Shown here: piece by piece, positions 36,067 to 46,948 of the stretch
How positions within the stretch are numbered: position 1 is the stretch's first letter
Layout: each line of letters opens with the position of its first letter
From: Pseudomonas wenzhouensis
GTDB lineage: Bacteria > Pseudomonadota > Gammaproteobacteria > Pseudomonadales > Pseudomonadaceae
Reading direction: 5' to 3'
Assembly: GCF_021029445.1 (NCBI RefSeq)
Contig: NZ_CP072610.1
Span: forward strand, 3,162,001-3,226,000
DNA length: 64,000 nt
Made by a program: the position numbers and the translations under genes
Notes under the pieces: generated by a model
Told to the model about the DNA's origin: nothing
The model's database searches: none
The model's input: the letters and a program-made list of their open reading frames with translations, nothing else

Positions 36067-37284
36067 TCAGACCAGCTTGCGGCCCTTGCCGGCAGCGATG
36101 CGCATGCGCAGGGCATTGAGCTTGATGAAGCCTGCCGCGTCCTGCTGGTTGTAGGCGCCGCCATCTTCCTCGAAGGTCGCGATGTTGGCGTCGAACAGCG
36201 AATCGTCGGACTTGCGGCCGGTGACGATGACGTTGCCCTTGTACAGCTTCAGGCGCACCACACCGTTCACGTTGGCTTGGGAGGCGTCGATCATCTGTTG
36301 CAGCATCAGACGCTCCGGGCTCCACCAGAAACCGTTGTAGATCAGGCTGGCATATTTCGGCATCAGCTCGTCTTTGAGGTGAGCGACTTCGCGGTCGAGG
36401 GTGATCGACTCGATGGCGCGGTGGGCCTTGAGCATGATGGTGCCGCCGGGGGTTTCGTAGCAGCCACGCGACTTCATGCCGACGAAGCGGTTCTCGACGA
36501 TATCCAGACGGCCGATGCCGTTCTCGCCGCCGATGCGGTTCAGCTCGGCCAGCACCTGCGCCGGGGTCATGGCCTTGCCGTCGATGGCGACGATGTCACC
36601 GGCCTTGTAGGTCAGTTCGATGTAGGTCGGGGTGTCCGGCGCCGCTTCCGGCGACTTGGTCCAGCGCCACATGTCTTCTTCGTGCTCGGTCCAGGTGTCC
36701 TCCAGCACACCACCTTCATAGGAGATATGCAGCAGGTTGGCATCCATGGAGTACGGCGACTTCTTCTTGCCGTGGCGCTCGATCGGGATGGCGTGCTTCT
36801 CGGCGTAGTCCATCAGCTTCTCGCGCGACAGCAGATCCCACTCGCGCCACGGAGCGATGACCTTGACGCCTGGCTTGAGCGCATAGGCGCCCAGCTCGAA
36901 ACGCACCTGGTCGTTGCCCTTGCCGGTGGCACCGTGGGAGATGGCATCGGCGCCAGTCTCGTTGGCGATCTCGATCAGGCGCTTGGCGATCAGCGGACGG
37001 GCGATGGACGTACCCAGCAGGTACTCGCCTTCGTAGACAGTGTTGGCGCGGAACATCGGGTAGACGAAGTCGCGGACGAATTCTTCGCGCAGGTCGTCGA
37101 TGTAGATTTCCTTGACGCCCAGAGCCTGGGCCTTGGCGCGGGCCGGCTCGACCTCTTCGCCCTGGCCGAGGTCAGCGGTGAAGGTCACCACTTCACAGTT
37201 GTAGGTATCTTGCAGCCACTTGAGGATCACCGAGGTGTCCAGGCCACCGGAATAGGCCAGAACTACCTTTTTGACGTCCGCCAT
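36067..37284 (-). CDS. argG: Argininosuccinate synthase
   Basis: A 405-residue enzyme that joins citrulline and aspartate using ATP in arginine synthesis. The PP-loop is [10 protein letters not shown] at residues 10-19. Other hallmarks are [29 protein letters not shown] and YETPGGTIM. The start is ATG 37284 ([14 protein letters not shown]); the open frame back to 37626 is spurious. It lies beside motY on the same strand but is separated by 106 bases. Confidence 0.97.
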   Translation of the reverse strand: MADVKKVVLAYSGGLDTSVILKWLQDTYNCEVVTFTADLGQGEEVEPARAKAQALGVKEIYIDDLREEFVRDFVYPMFRANTVYEGEYLLGTSIARPLIAKRLIEIANETGADAISHGATGKGNDQVRFELGAYALKPGVKVIAPWREWDLLSREKLMDYAEKHAIPIERHGKKKSPYSMDANLLHISYEGGVLEDTWTEHEEDMWRWTKSPEAAPDTPTYIELTYKAGDIVAIDGKAMTPAQVLAELNRIGGENGIGRLDIVENRFVGMKSRGCYETPGGTIMLKAHRAIESITLDREVAHLKDELMPKYASLIYNGFWWSPERLMLQQMIDASQANVNGVVRLKLYKGNVIVTGRKSDDSLFDANIATFEEDGGAYNQQDAAGFIKLNALRMRIAAGKGRKLV

Positions 37285-37390
37285 GCCATCACTCCACGGG
37301 TTGTACGGTAAAACCCGTAATTCTACTGGCCTCGCGCCGCAATTTACAGGGGCGCGACACACAGCGTTGCGCAAGCGACGCCGACTGGAT

Positions 37391-38332
37391 TCAGGATGGG
37401 CTGCTTCCGGGTGGGTCGACCGGCGTGGTGGCCGGGGCAGGCGCACTCTGTTGTGGCACTTCTGCCGCTGGCACACGCTCCAGACGCAGGGTCGCACGGC
37501 GATTCTTGGCGCGATTGGCGTCGCTGGTGTTCGGCACCAGCGGGTAACGCTCGCCATGAAAACGCATGGTGATCTGCTCGACCGGTATGCCGCCGGCCAC
37601 CAGATACTCCTGCACCGCCAGTGCACGGCGGCGTGACAGGTCGCGATTGGTCAGGCGGTTACCACTGTTATCGGCGTGACCGTCGATCTGAAAGCTGTTG
37701 ATGCTCGGGTCGGCTTTGACGAAGTCGAGGATGATGTCGAGCTTGGACTTGGCCATTGGGTCGAGATCGATGCCGCCACCGGGAAAGCCGATCTGCGCCT
37801 GGCGAATCTGATCGAAATTGACCGGCAGCAACTTGGCGGTACAGGCTTGGTAGTCCTCATAAGCCTTGTGAAACTTCACCGGCAGCAGGCGCACCTCCAG
37901 GTTGTCGCCGCCATTGAGCGTGCGGTGGCGCACCAGCGGGCTGCGCCCTTCGAGCAAACCGGTGAGCAGGCGCGCGCCCTGCTCCTGCGAGCTGTTGAAC
38001 GGCACCTCGCCGTTACCAACACTGACTACTCCCAGGTTGATATCACCGCGCCCCGGCTGCCAGGGCGCCGCCGCCGCCAGCAAGGTCGCCGACCCCGCGC
38101 CCATCCAGCGCTCGCGGGCCTTGAGGCGGAAGGTGACTTGTTCACCCGCGCGGCGCACGAACTCACCGCTGCCGAAATTGCTGATCGGCTGGCTCAGGCG
38201 ACACTCGAACTGATCACCTTCTACCGTCCACTCCACCTTCTCCAGTCGCGTCTGGAAGCTGATGGCATGCGCAGGCATGCATAAAGGCATGCCTGCCAGC
38301 AGGCTGATCAGAAGGAAATTGGACGCACGCAC
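37391..38332 (-). CDS. motY: MotY-like flagellar T-ring protein
   Basis: A 313-residue periplasmic protein with a signal peptide ending PAHA. The N-terminal MotY-specific domain contains [25 protein letters not shown]. The C-terminal OmpA-type peptidoglycan-binding domain has [24 protein letters not shown]. MotY helps fix sodium- and proton-type stators around the basal body. I prefer GTG 38332 because GGAG lies 6 bases upstream; GTG 38344 is an alternative. The argG-motY-pyrC-rnt order matches PAO1 as remembered. Confidence 0.88.
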   Translation of the reverse strand: MRASNFLLISLLAGMPLCMPAHAISFQTRLEKVEWTVEGDQFECRLSQPISNFGSGEFVRRAGEQVTFRLKARERWMGAGSATLLAAAAPWQPGRGDINLGVVSVGNGEVPFNSSQEQGARLLTGLLEGRSPLVRHRTLNGGDNLEVRLLPVKFHKAYEDYQACTAKLLPVNFDQIRQAQIGFPGGGIDLDPMAKSKLDIILDFVKADPSINSFQIDGHADNSGNRLTNRDLSRRRALAVQEYLVAGGIPVEQITMRFHGERYPLVPNTSDANRAKNRRATLRLERVPAAEVPQQSAPAPATTPVDPPGSSPS

Positions 38333-38485
38333 GACAGGCTCCACGGCGGTTCACGGCATTCCCAAGGGGTATCGGTCAGGTTCGCGAAAACTTGACCCCC
38401 TGCGTGCGATTGTCACGCTGGCGCGAGCGCGAACAGGCGCTTTTCAGGTACCATGCGGCCACGTTTTACCCGCCTGGAAGCCTCC

Positions 38486-39532
38486 ATGTCCGACCGTCTG
38501 ACTCTTCTGCGTCCCGATGACTGGCACATCCACCTGCGCGATGGCGCGGTGCTGCCACATACCGTCGGCGATGCCGCGCGCACCTTCGGCCGCGCCATCA
38601 TCATGCCCAACCTGGTACCGCCGGTACGCAACGCCGCCGAGGCTGACGCCTATCGCCAGCGCATTCTCGCGGCGCGCCCGGCTGGCAGCCGCTTCGAGCC
38701 GCTGATGGTGCTTTACCTCACCGACAACACCAGCCCCGAAGACGTACGCGCGGCCAAGGCCAGCGGTTTCGTGCATGCCGCCAAGCTCTACCCGGCCGGT
38801 GCCACCACCAACTCCGACTTGGGCGTGACCAGCATCGACAAGATCTTCCCAGCGCTGGAAGCCATGGCCGAAGTCGGCATGCTGCTGCTGGTGCATGGCG
38901 AAGTGACCCGCGCCGAGATCGACGTGTTCGACCGCGAGAAGGCCTTCATCGATGAGCACCTGACCCGCGTGGTCGAACGCTTCCCCACCCTGAAAGTGGT
39001 GTTCGAGCACATCACCACCCGTGACGCGGTGCAGTTCGTCGAGGCCACCTCGGCCAACGTCGGCGCCACCATCACCGCGCACCACCTGCTGTACAACCGC
39101 AACCACATGCTGGTGGGCGGCATTCGCCCGCACTTCTATTGCCTGCCGATCCTCAAGCGCAACGTGCACCAGGAAGCCCTGCTCGATGCCGCCACCAGCG
39201 GCAACGCCAAGTTCTTCCTCGGCACCGACTCGGCGCCACATGCCAAGCACGCCAAGGAAGCCGCCTGCGGCTGCGCCGGCTGCTACACCGCCTATGCCGC
39301 CATCGAGCTGTATGCCGAGGCATTCGAGCAGCGCAACGCCCTGGACAAGCTGGAAGCCTTCGCCAGCTGCCACGGCCCGGACTTCTACGGCCTGCCGCGC
39401 AACACCGACAGCATCACCCTGGTGCGTGAAGAGTGGACCGTACCGGCCAGCCTGCCGCTGGGCGACAACAGCGTAATCCCGCTGCGTGCCGGCGAAACCC
39501 TGCGCTGGAAATTGCTGGAGGCTCAGGCGTGA
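38486..39532 (+). CDS. pyrC: Dihydroorotase
   Basis: A 348-residue class II (PyrC) zinc amidohydrolase of pyrimidine synthesis. The metal-binding H14-I-H16 lies in [10 protein letters not shown]. The carboxylated Lys is in [15 protein letters not shown]. Further ligands are in VHGEV, FEHIT and GTDSAPH. It is catalytically complete and overlaps rnt by 4 bases. Divergent from motY. Confidence 0.96.
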   Translation: MSDRLTLLRPDDWHIHLRDGAVLPHTVGDAARTFGRAIIMPNLVPPVRNAAEADAYRQRILAARPAGSRFEPLMVLYLTDNTSPEDVRAAKASGFVHAAKLYPAGATTNSDLGVTSIDKIFPALEAMAEVGMLLLVHGEVTRAEIDVFDREKAFIDEHLTRVVERFPTLKVVFEHITTRDAVQFVEATSANVGATITAHHLLYNRNHMLVGGIRPHFYCLPILKRNVHQEALLDAATSGNAKFFLGTDSAPHAKHAKEAACGCAGCYTAYAAIELYAEAFEQRNALDKLEAFASCHGPDFYGLPRNTDSITLVREEWTVPASLPLGDNSVIPLRAGETLRWKLLEAQA

Positions 39533-40203
39533 GCGAAGACAACTACGACGACGAACTCGAACCGAGCCTGCCGTCCGGCCCGCGCACGCCCATGGCAGCG
39601 CGCTTTCGCGGTTATCTGCCGGTTGTGGTGGACGTGGAAACCGGTGGTTTCAACAGCGCCACCGACGCCCTGCTGGAAATCGCCGCGACCACCATTGCCA
39701 TGGACGAGAGCGGCTTTCTCTACTCGGACCATACCCACTTCTTCCGCGTCGAGCCCTTCGAGGGCGCCAATATCGAAGCGGCGGCGCTGGAGTTCACCGG
39801 TATCAAGCTCGACCACCCGCTGCGCATGGCGGTGAGCGAAGAACACGCGCTGGGTGAAATCTTCAAGGGCCTGCGCAAGTCGATCAAATCGGCCGGCTGC
39901 AAGCGTGCGATCCTGGTCGGGCACAACAGCAGCTTCGACCTGGGTTTTCTCAACGCTGCGGTGGCGCGTTGCGGCATCAAGCGCAACCCCTTCCACCCCT
40001 TCTCCAGCTTCGACACCGCCACCCTCGCCGGCCTCGCCTACGGCCAGACCGTGCTGGCCAAGGCCTGCCAGGCAGCGGGCATCGAATTCGACGGCAAGGA
40101 AGCGCACTCGGCCCGTTACGACACCGAGAAAACCGCCGAACTGTTCTGCGGCATCGTCAACCGCTGGAAGGAAATGGGCGGCTGGGACGAGTTCGATCAG
40201 TAG
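39529..40203 (+). CDS. rnt: Ribonuclease T
   Basis: A 224-residue DEDDh 3'-5' exoribonuclease that trims tRNA and 5S rRNA ends. Exo I is D35-V-E37 in VVVDVETGG, Exo II is in [11 protein letters not shown] and Exo III is [16 protein letters not shown] 39529 overlaps the pyrC stop (GTGA) and follows GGAGG. The open frame from 39433 lies inside pyrC. A very strong terminator follows. Confidence 0.96.
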   Translation: MSEDNYDDELEPSLPSGPRTPMAARFRGYLPVVVDVETGGFNSATDALLEIAATTIAMDESGFLYSDHTHFFRVEPFEGANIEAAALEFTGIKLDHPLRMAVSEEHALGEIFKGLRKSIKSAGCKRAILVGHNSSFDLGFLNAAVARCGIKRNPFHPFSSFDTATLAGLAYGQTVLAKACQAAGIEFDGKEAHSARYDTEKTAELFCGIVNRWKEMGGWDEFDQ

Positions 40204-40210
40204 GCCCCCC

Positions 40211-40250
40211 CGATATGAAAAAACCGGCGAAAGCCGGTTTTTTCATATCG
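40211..40250 (+). terminator. Strong terminator after rnt
   Basis: A perfect 18-bp stem (40211-40228 with 40233-40250) around a GAAA tetraloop. The A and T tracts within the stem make it efficient in both directions. Confidence 0.92.
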
Positions 40251-40303
40251 GGCCTCATGGCCTGCACCGTTCGTCAGGAGATGCGAGCATTCGCAATCGA
40301 TCT

Positions 40304-40332
40304 TTGACAAGCATTCTCATTAACATTAGTAT
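40304..40332 (+). promoter_or_regulatory. Promoter and Fur-like box of bfd
   Basis: TTGACA (40304-40309), a 17-base spacer, then TAGTAT (40327-40332) form a near-consensus sigma-70 promoter. The spacer and -35 overlap GACAAGCATTCTCATTAAC (40306-40324), which matches the 19-bp Fur consensus at 13 positions. bfd is iron-starvation induced in P. aeruginosa, so Fur repression is expected. Confidence 0.75.
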
Positions 40333-40371
40333 CCGACCCATCGAACAGAACCACCAAGACGAGCCTTGCTT

Positions 40372-40590
40372 ATGTACGTCTGCCTCTGTGAAGGTGTCAC
40401 CGATACGCAAATCCGCGATGCGGTCTACGAGGGCTGCTGCAGCTATCGTGAAGTGCGCGGCACACTCGGCATCGCCAGCCAGTGCGGCAAGTGCGCGTGC
40501 CTGGCCAAGCAGGTCGTGCGCGAAACCATCGCCGAAGTGCAGAGCAGCCAGGCCTCGCTGGCCTATCCTGCAGGCTTCGTCGCCGCCTGA
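40372..40590 (+). CDS. bfd: Bacterioferritin-associated ferredoxin
   Basis: A 72-residue [2Fe-2S] protein that reduces haem in bacterioferritin to release stored iron. The cluster ligands are the four Cys of MYVCLCEG and SQCGKCACLA. The start is ATG 40372, preceded by a Fur-type promoter. The bacterioferritin gene bfrB, its usual neighbour in PAO1, is not present beside it here. Confidence 0.95.
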   Translation: MYVCLCEGVTDTQIRDAVYEGCCSYREVRGTLGIASQCGKCACLAKQVVRETIAEVQSSQASLAYPAGFVAA

Positions 40591-40605
40591 ACCTGACCCG
40601 CAAAT

Positions 40606-40636
40606 AAAAAACCGGATTGTACAATCCGGTTTTTTT
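40606..40636 (+). terminator. Terminator after bfd
   Basis: AAAAAACCGGATTGT (40606-40620) is followed immediately by its reverse complement (40621-40635) and one more T, giving a hairpin with a T tract. It also serves the convergent 40670-41038 gene. Confidence 0.9.
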
Positions 40637-40669
40637 CGTCTCGCAGAAAGCCTCGATGCATCTTGCAGG

Positions 40670-41038
40670 CTACAGGCTGTCACGCTCCAGGTGATCGAGG
40701 TCCACCGCTTGACCCGGCTTGGCGTGCAGCCTGGCGCGAATATCCTCGAAGATCGCATCGTATTCGGCATGCGCCCGCATGATCGGGCTGTGATTGGGCG
40801 ACAGGCCATGCCTGGCGACCAAACGGGAGATCACGCTGGCGAAGTTGAAGGCGGTATCGCGGTGCATCGCGAAGACTTCCTCGAAGGCCTTGCCGTCGAT
40901 CTCGCCCACCAGACGCCCGTGCAGCATGGGCCCTTCTTGCGAATCCTTGCGCACCTCATAGTAAAAATCGATGCTGTAACCAGGTTGCCCGCCCAGGCCA
41001 GGCGGATTGCTGCGATGCAGGTGACCGGGTTCGAACAT
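40670..41038 (-). CDS. DUF5064-like small protein
   Basis: A 122-residue soluble protein that I recall as DUF5064 of Pseudomonas. It has YSIDFYYEVRKD and LHGRLVGEIDGKAFEEVFAMHRDTAFNF, then a His-rich helical end. No motif suggests an enzyme. It is convergent with bfd. The CAT at 41036-41038 gives ATG with AGGAGAG upstream. Function unknown. Confidence 0.65.
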   Translation of the reverse strand: MFEPGHLHRSNPPGLGGQPGYSIDFYYEVRKDSQEGPMLHGRLVGEIDGKAFEEVFAMHRDTAFNFASVISRLVARHGLSPNHSPIMRAHAEYDAIFEDIRARLHAKPGQAVDLDHLERDSL

Positions 41039-41131
41039 GCTGCTCTCTCCTCTGCCGTAACGCCGCTTGATGCGTCCTGACGGATCGCCCGAAGAGTCTA
41101 GTACGCCACTTCCAACCCTGCATGCGCCATT

Positions 41132-41449
41132 TCAGTGCAGGGTCGAATCCCCTGCCCTTTCCTGGACCAGCACCCAGGGGGCGACCACAACTGCCCACAA
41201 CTGGGGGTCACGCGCGAGCAGATCTTCGGCACGGGAATCTTCGAGCTTGCACAACAGGCCTTGGTTCATCCATTGCGCGACTCGGGCCTGATCGTTCTCG
41301 GCCACAGCATGCGCGACCGCCACCAGATCCTGACTACCCTCGACCCAAAGCAACGCACCACGCGCAAAGAATGGCTGCAGTTCCTGCCAGCGAATCGGTG
41401 CCGTTTCACCGAGCAGCTTGGCATAGAGGGTGCTAGATTGATCCGTCAT
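41132..41449 (-). CDS. DUF2288-type conserved protein
   Basis: A 105-residue soluble protein matching DUF2288 as remembered: YAKLLGETAPIRWQELQPFFARGALLWVEGSQDLVAVA. It is divergent from braC, as in PAO1 (PA1075/PA1074 by memory). The start is ATG 41449; the frame continues to 41548 without a ribosome site. Function unknown. Confidence 0.75.
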   Translation of the reverse strand: MTDQSSTLYAKLLGETAPIRWQELQPFFARGALLWVEGSQDLVAVAHAVAENDQARVAQWMNQGLLCKLEDSRAEDLLARDPQLWAVVVAPWVLVQERAGDSTLH

Positions 41450-41744
41450 GGTGTATCCCGTGTCGATGGCGTTGAATGCAGGCGCGCAATGATAGCGCCG
41501 GTAACTGCCCTGGCAATCGCATGACGCTCGCCAGCCGACACAGGCCACGCCGTTTTTCTATACATTCCTTGCAATATAGCGACAACCCCGCGTTCCGCCT
41601 TCAGCAGCCGGCTTTTCAAGGCGCAAATCCGCGCTCTAAACTGCTCCGGTACAGTTGCCGGAGGCATTACCCGGGTCATGGACTCGGTTCTGCAGCTTCG
41701 GCCGCAAGAACTACAACAACGAAAAACATAAGAGTGGAGCACTC

Positions 41745-42863
41745 ATGAACAAGGCTAAGCAGATTTCCAAGCTGTTCGCGGCAATGGCACTGGCGGGGGC
41801 GGCCAGTTATTCGATGGCAGCCGACAACATCAAGATCGCCCTGGCTGGCCCGGTAACCGGCGCAGTTGCCCAGTACGGCGAAATGCAGTTCATCGGCGCC
41901 AAGATGGCCATCGAGCAGATCAACAAGGCTGGCGGCGTGAATGGCGCCCAGCTCGAAGGCGTGGTCTACGACGACGCCTGCGATCCCAAGCAGGCCGTTG
42001 CCGTGGCCAACAAGATCGTCAACGACGGCGTCAAGTTCGTGGTTGGCCACCTGTGCTCCAGCTCCACTCAGCCGGCCTCGGACATCTACGAAGACGAAGG
42101 CATCCTGATGATCACCGCGGCCTCCACCAGCCCGGACATCACCGCTCGCGGTTACGAACTGGTGTTCCGCACCATCGGCCTGGACAGCCTGCAAGGCCCG
42201 ACCGCAGGCAACTTCATCGCTGACCACATCAAGCCGAAGACCGTTGCCGTCATCCACGACAAGCAGCAGTACGGTGAAGGCATCGCCACTGCAGTCAAGC
42301 AGACCCTGGAAAGCAAAGGCGTGAAGGTTTCCCTGTTCGAAGGCATCAACGCCGGCGACAAGGACTTCTCCGCACTGATCGCCAAGCTCAATCAAGCGGG
42401 CGTCGATTTCGTCTACTACGGCGGCTACCACCCGGAACTGGGCCTGCTGCTGCGCCAGACCAAAGAGCGCGGTCTGAACGTCAAGTTCATGGGTCCGGAA
42501 GGCGTCGGCAACTCCGAAATCTCCGCCATTGCCGGCCCGGCTTCCGAAGGTCTGCTGGTCACCCTGCCGAAGTCCTTCGACCAGGATCCGAAGAACCAGG
42601 CGCTGGTAGAAGCCTTCAAGGCCAAGAACGAAGACTCGAGCGGTCCGTTCGTGTTCCCGGCCTACGCTGCTGTTCAGGTGATCGCCGAAGGCATCGAGAA
42701 AGCCGGCGACACCGATACCGCCAAGGTAGCGGCTGCCCTGCGCGCCAACAGCTTCGACACCCCCACCGGCACCCTGGCCTTCGACGAGAAGGGCGACCTG
42801 AAGGACTTCAGCTTCGTGGTGTACGAGTGGCACCAGGACGGCACCAAGTCCGAAGCCAAGTAA
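41745..42863 (+). CDS. braC: Branched-chain amino-acid binding protein
   Basis: A 372-residue periplasmic binding protein (type I fold, LivJ/BraC) for Leu, Ile, Val, Ala and Thr. The signal peptide MNKAKQISKLFAAMALAGAA ... SMA is followed by DNIKIALAGPVTGAVAQYGEM. The Cys pair DDACDP and GHLCSSSTQPAS is typical. GTGGAG precedes ATG 41745. The start of the bra operon, whose permease genes follow after a hairpin. Confidence 0.96.
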   Translation: MNKAKQISKLFAAMALAGAASYSMAADNIKIALAGPVTGAVAQYGEMQFIGAKMAIEQINKAGGVNGAQLEGVVYDDACDPKQAVAVANKIVNDGVKFVVGHLCSSSTQPASDIYEDEGILMITAASTSPDITARGYELVFRTIGLDSLQGPTAGNFIADHIKPKTVAVIHDKQQYGEGIATAVKQTLESKGVKVSLFEGINAGDKDFSALIAKLNQAGVDFVYYGGYHPELGLLLRQTKERGLNVKFMGPEGVGNSEISAIAGPASEGLLVTLPKSFDQDPKNQALVEAFKAKNEDSSGPFVFPAYAAVQVIAEGIEKAGDTDTAKVAAALRANSFDTPTGTLAFDEKGDLKDFSFVVYEWHQDGTKSEAK

Positions 42864-42961
42864 CCCCGCCGAAGAAGCTGATTCATGAGCTAGCGAGCTA
42901 GCGCCCGCCATTGACCCGGCGGGCCGACGCGCAGCAGATCATGAACAGGTTCTTAACCCAG

Positions 42962-42986
42962 AGCCCACTGCTGCAGTGGGCTTTGT
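42962..42986 (+). terminator. Attenuating hairpin between braC and braD
   Basis: AGCCCACTG-CTG-CAGTGGGCT (42962-42982) is followed by TTGTT. It lies in the 193-base gap between braC and braD. A partial terminator here would give more BraC binding protein than permease, which is common for ABC importers. Confidence 0.65.
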
Positions 42987-43056
42987 TCATTAGAAGAATT
43001 CCGGCCTCGCGCTGCGCCACAAGCGCCGCTTCACGCAAGCGCCCAGGAGTTAGGCA

Positions 43057-43976
<920 letters not shown>

Positions 43977-43980
<4 letters not shown>

Positions 43981-45236
43981 GCCGCAACCTCAAATCCGCG
44001 ATTTTCAGCGCCCTGCTGGTGCTGATCATCTCCTACCCGGTACTGGGCCTGAAACTCAGCACCATCGGTATCAGCCTGCGTGTCGAAGGCGCTACTGCCT
44101 TCGAACTCTGGTGCATCGGTGGTGCTGCTGCGCTGGTCTTCCTCTGGCAACTGCTGCGTGACCAACTGACCCCGGCCTGGGCCAAACTGCCCAAGCTGCC
44201 CAGTGGTTCCGGGCAAATTGGCAACTTCCTCACCCTGCCCTCCACCCAACGCTGGATCATCCTGGCGATGGTCATGGTGGCACTGGTGTGGCCGTTCTTC
44301 GCCAGTCGCGGCGCGGTGGATATCGCCACGTTGATCCTGATCTACGTGATGCTCGGCCTCGGCCTGAACATCGTCGTCGGCCTGGCTGGTCTGCTCGACC
44401 TGGGCTACGTCGGCTTCTACGCTGTGGGCGCCTACAGCTATGCGATCCTGGCGCACTACTTCGGCCTGGGTTTCTGGATCTGCCTGCCGCTGGCCGGCAT
44501 GATGGCGGCGCTGTTCGGCTTCCTGCTGGGTTTCCCGGTGCTGCGCCTGCGCGGTGACTACCTGGCCATCGTGACCTTGGGCTTCGGCGAGATCATTCGC
44601 ATCCTGCTGCGCAACCTGACCGAGTACACCGGTGGCCCCAACGGTCTGAGCATCGCCAACGAGAACAAACCGACGCTGTTCGGTCTGTCCTTCGAGCGCC
44701 GTGTGCCGGCCGATATGCCGACCTTCCATGGCTACTTCGAGATTGCCTACAACTCGCAGTACAAGGTGATTTTCCTCTACCTGATCGCCCTGCTGCTGGT
44801 GCTGCTGACCCTGTTTCTGGTCAACCGCCTGCTGCGCATGCCGATCGGTCGTGCCTGGGAAGCGCTGCGTGAAGACGAGATTGCCTGCCGCGCGCTGGGC
44901 CTGAACCCGACCGTGATCAAGCTTTCGGCCTTCACCATCGGTGCCAGCCTGGCCGGTTTCGCCGGCAGCTTCTTCGCCGCGCGTCAGGGCCTGGTGACAC
45001 CGGAGTCGTTCACCTTCATCGAGTCGGCGATGATTCTCGCCATCGTCGTGCTGGGTGGCATGGGCTCGCAGCTGGGCGTGATCCTCGCGGCCATCATCAT
45101 GGTGATGCTGCAGGAGATGCGTGAGCTGAGCGAGTACCGCATGCTGTTCTTCGGTCTGGTCATGATCTTCATGATGATCTGGCGCCCGCAAGGGTTGCTG
45201 CCGATGCAACGTCCCCACCTGGAGCTGAAGCGATGA
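43977..45236 (+). CDS. braE: Branched-chain amino-acid permease BraE (LivM)
   Basis: A 419-residue permease with a LivM fold. [27 protein letters not shown] and [24 protein letters not shown] are diagnostic. The first 100 residues include an extra membrane section typical of the Pseudomonas/E. coli form. It overlaps both braD and braF. Confidence 0.95.
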
Positions 45237-46000
45237 GCCGCACGATTCTCGAAGTAAGCGGCCTGTCCATGCGTTTCGGCGGCCTGCTGGCCGTCAACGG
45301 GGTGGGCCTGAACGTCAAGGAAAAGCAGGTGGTCTCGATGATCGGCCCGAACGGCGCCGGCAAGACCACCGTATTCAACTGCCTGACCGGTTTCTATCAG
45401 CCGAGCTCCGGCAGCATCCGCCTCAATGGCGAAGCGATCGAAGGCCTGCCCGGCCACAAGATCGCCCGCAAGGGCGTGGTACGGACCTTCCAGAACGTAC
45501 GCCTGTTCAAGGACATGACCGCGGTGGAAAACCTGCTGGTGGCCCAGCATCGCCATCTGAACACCGGCTACCTGGCCGGCCTGTTCAAGACCCCGGCCTT
45601 CCGCCGCAGCGAACGCGAGGCCATGGAGTACGCCGCCTACTGGCTGGAGCAGGTCGACCTGGTGGACTTCGCCAACCGTAGCGCCGGCACCCTGGCCTAC
45701 GGTCAGCAGCGCCGCCTGGAAATCGCCCGCTGCATGATGACCCGCCCGAGCATTCTCATGCTCGACGAGCCGGCCGCCGGCCTCAACCCGCGCGAAACCG
45801 AAGACCTCAAAGCGCTGATCGGTGTGCTGCGTGACGAGCACGACGTCACCGTGCTGCTGATCGAGCACGACATGAAGCTGGTGATGAGCATTTCCGACCA
45901 CATCTACGTGATCAACCAGGGCACTCCCCTGGCCGACGGCACGCCGGACGACATCCGCAACAACCCGGACGTGATCAAAGCCTATCTGGGGGAGGCGTAA
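45233..46000 (+). CDS. braF: Branched-chain amino-acid ABC ATPase BraF (LivG)
   Basis: A 255-residue ABC ATPase. Walker A is GPNGAGKTT, the signature is [13 protein letters not shown] (an LSGGQ variant) and Walker B is [10 protein letters not shown]. LivG proteins carry the extra C-terminal motif seen in [19 protein letters not shown]. It couples ATP hydrolysis to transport through BraDE. Confidence 0.95.
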   Translation: MSRTILEVSGLSMRFGGLLAVNGVGLNVKEKQVVSMIGPNGAGKTTVFNCLTGFYQPSSGSIRLNGEAIEGLPGHKIARKGVVRTFQNVRLFKDMTAVENLLVAQHRHLNTGYLAGLFKTPAFRRSEREAMEYAAYWLEQVDLVDFANRSAGTLAYGQQRRLEIARCMMTRPSILMLDEPAAGLNPRETEDLKALIGVLRDEHDVTVLLIEHDMKLVMSISDHIYVINQGTPLADGTPDDIRNNPDVIKAYLGEA

Positions 46001-46003
46001 TCC

Positions 46004-46705
46004 ATGCTGAGTTTCAACAACGTCTCAACCTTCTACGGCAAGATCCAGGCGCTGCACGACGTCAGCATCGACGTGCAGAAAGGCGAGATCGTCACCCTGA
46101 TCGGTGCCAACGGTGCCGGCAAGTCGACCCTGCTGATGACCCTGTGCGGCAACCCGCGCGCCACCAGAGGCAGCATCCGCTATATGGGTGAAGAACTGGT
46201 GGGCATGGATACCCCGGAGATCATGCGCAAGAGCATCGCCATCGTGCCGGAAGGCCGTCGCGTGTTCGCCCGCCTGACCGTCGAGGAAAACCTGGCCATG
46301 GGCGGCTTCTTCGGTGACAAGGCGGACAATCAGGAGCAACTGGACAAGGTTCTGCACCTGTTCCCGCGCCTGAAGGAGCGCTTCGCCCAGCGCGCCGGCA
46401 CCATGAGCGGCGGCGAGCAGCAGATGCTCGCCATCGGCCGTGCGTTGATGAGCAAGCCCAACCTGCTGCTGCTCGACGAGCCGTCGCTGGGCCTGGCGCC
46501 GATCATCATCCAGCAGATCTTCGACATCATCGAGCAACTGCGCAAAGACGGCGTGACCGTGTTCCTGGTCGAGCAGAACGCCAACCAGGCGCTGAAGCTG
46601 GCTGATCGCGGTTATGTGCTGGAGAACGGCCACATCGTCATGCGTGGCAGCGGCGAAGAGTTGCTCAACGACCCCAAGGTACGCGACGCCTACCTCGGCG
46701 GCTAA
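46004..46705 (+). CDS. braG: Branched-chain amino-acid ABC ATPase BraG (LivF)
   Basis: A 233-residue ABC ATPase. Walker A is GANGAGKST, the signature is MSGGEQQMLAIGRAL and Walker B is LLLDEPSLGLAP. It forms a heterodimer with BraF. GGGGGAGG lies before ATG 46004. A UUCG-capped terminator ends the operon. Confidence 0.96.
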   Translation: MLSFNNVSTFYGKIQALHDVSIDVQKGEIVTLIGANGAGKSTLLMTLCGNPRATRGSIRYMGEELVGMDTPEIMRKSIAIVPEGRRVFARLTVEENLAMGGFFGDKADNQEQLDKVLHLFPRLKERFAQRAGTMSGGEQQMLAIGRALMSKPNLLLLDEPSLGLAPIIIQQIFDIIEQLRKDGVTVFLVEQNANQALKLADRGYVLENGHIVMRGSGEELLNDPKVRDAYLGG

Positions 46706-46724
46706 GCGCACCCTCTGACATCGG

Positions 46725-46750
46725 AACCGCCCTTCGGGGCGGTTTCTTTT
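46725..46750 (+). terminator. UUCG terminator of the bra operon
   Basis: AACCGCCC-TTCG-GGGCGGTT (46725-46744) is followed by TCTTTT. A stable tetraloop with a T run. Confidence 0.92.
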
Positions 46751-46779
46751 TAGCTGCGGGAGTGCAACGCTCCACATTG

Positions 46780-46850
46780 GATCGCCCGCAAGCGGGCTCC
46801 TACACACAGCAAGACCAGCGCCTCCTGTAGGAGCCGGCTGGCCGGCGATC
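46780..46850. repeat. REP pair (GTAGGAGC type)
   Basis: Bases 46780-46804 (GATCGCCCGCAAGCGGGC...) and 46826-46850 (TGTAGGAGCCGGCTGG...) are inverted copies of the classical Pseudomonas REP. They fall between the bra operon terminator and the lipoprotein gene. Confidence 0.85.
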
Positions 46851-46948
46851 ATGGCGTGCTGGCGAACTCTTAAGCGAATATTTCCACCATCTTGCGTCAA
46901 AAGAACCGAGTATTAGTCTCAACGACTCTGCCCTCATGAGCACAGACC

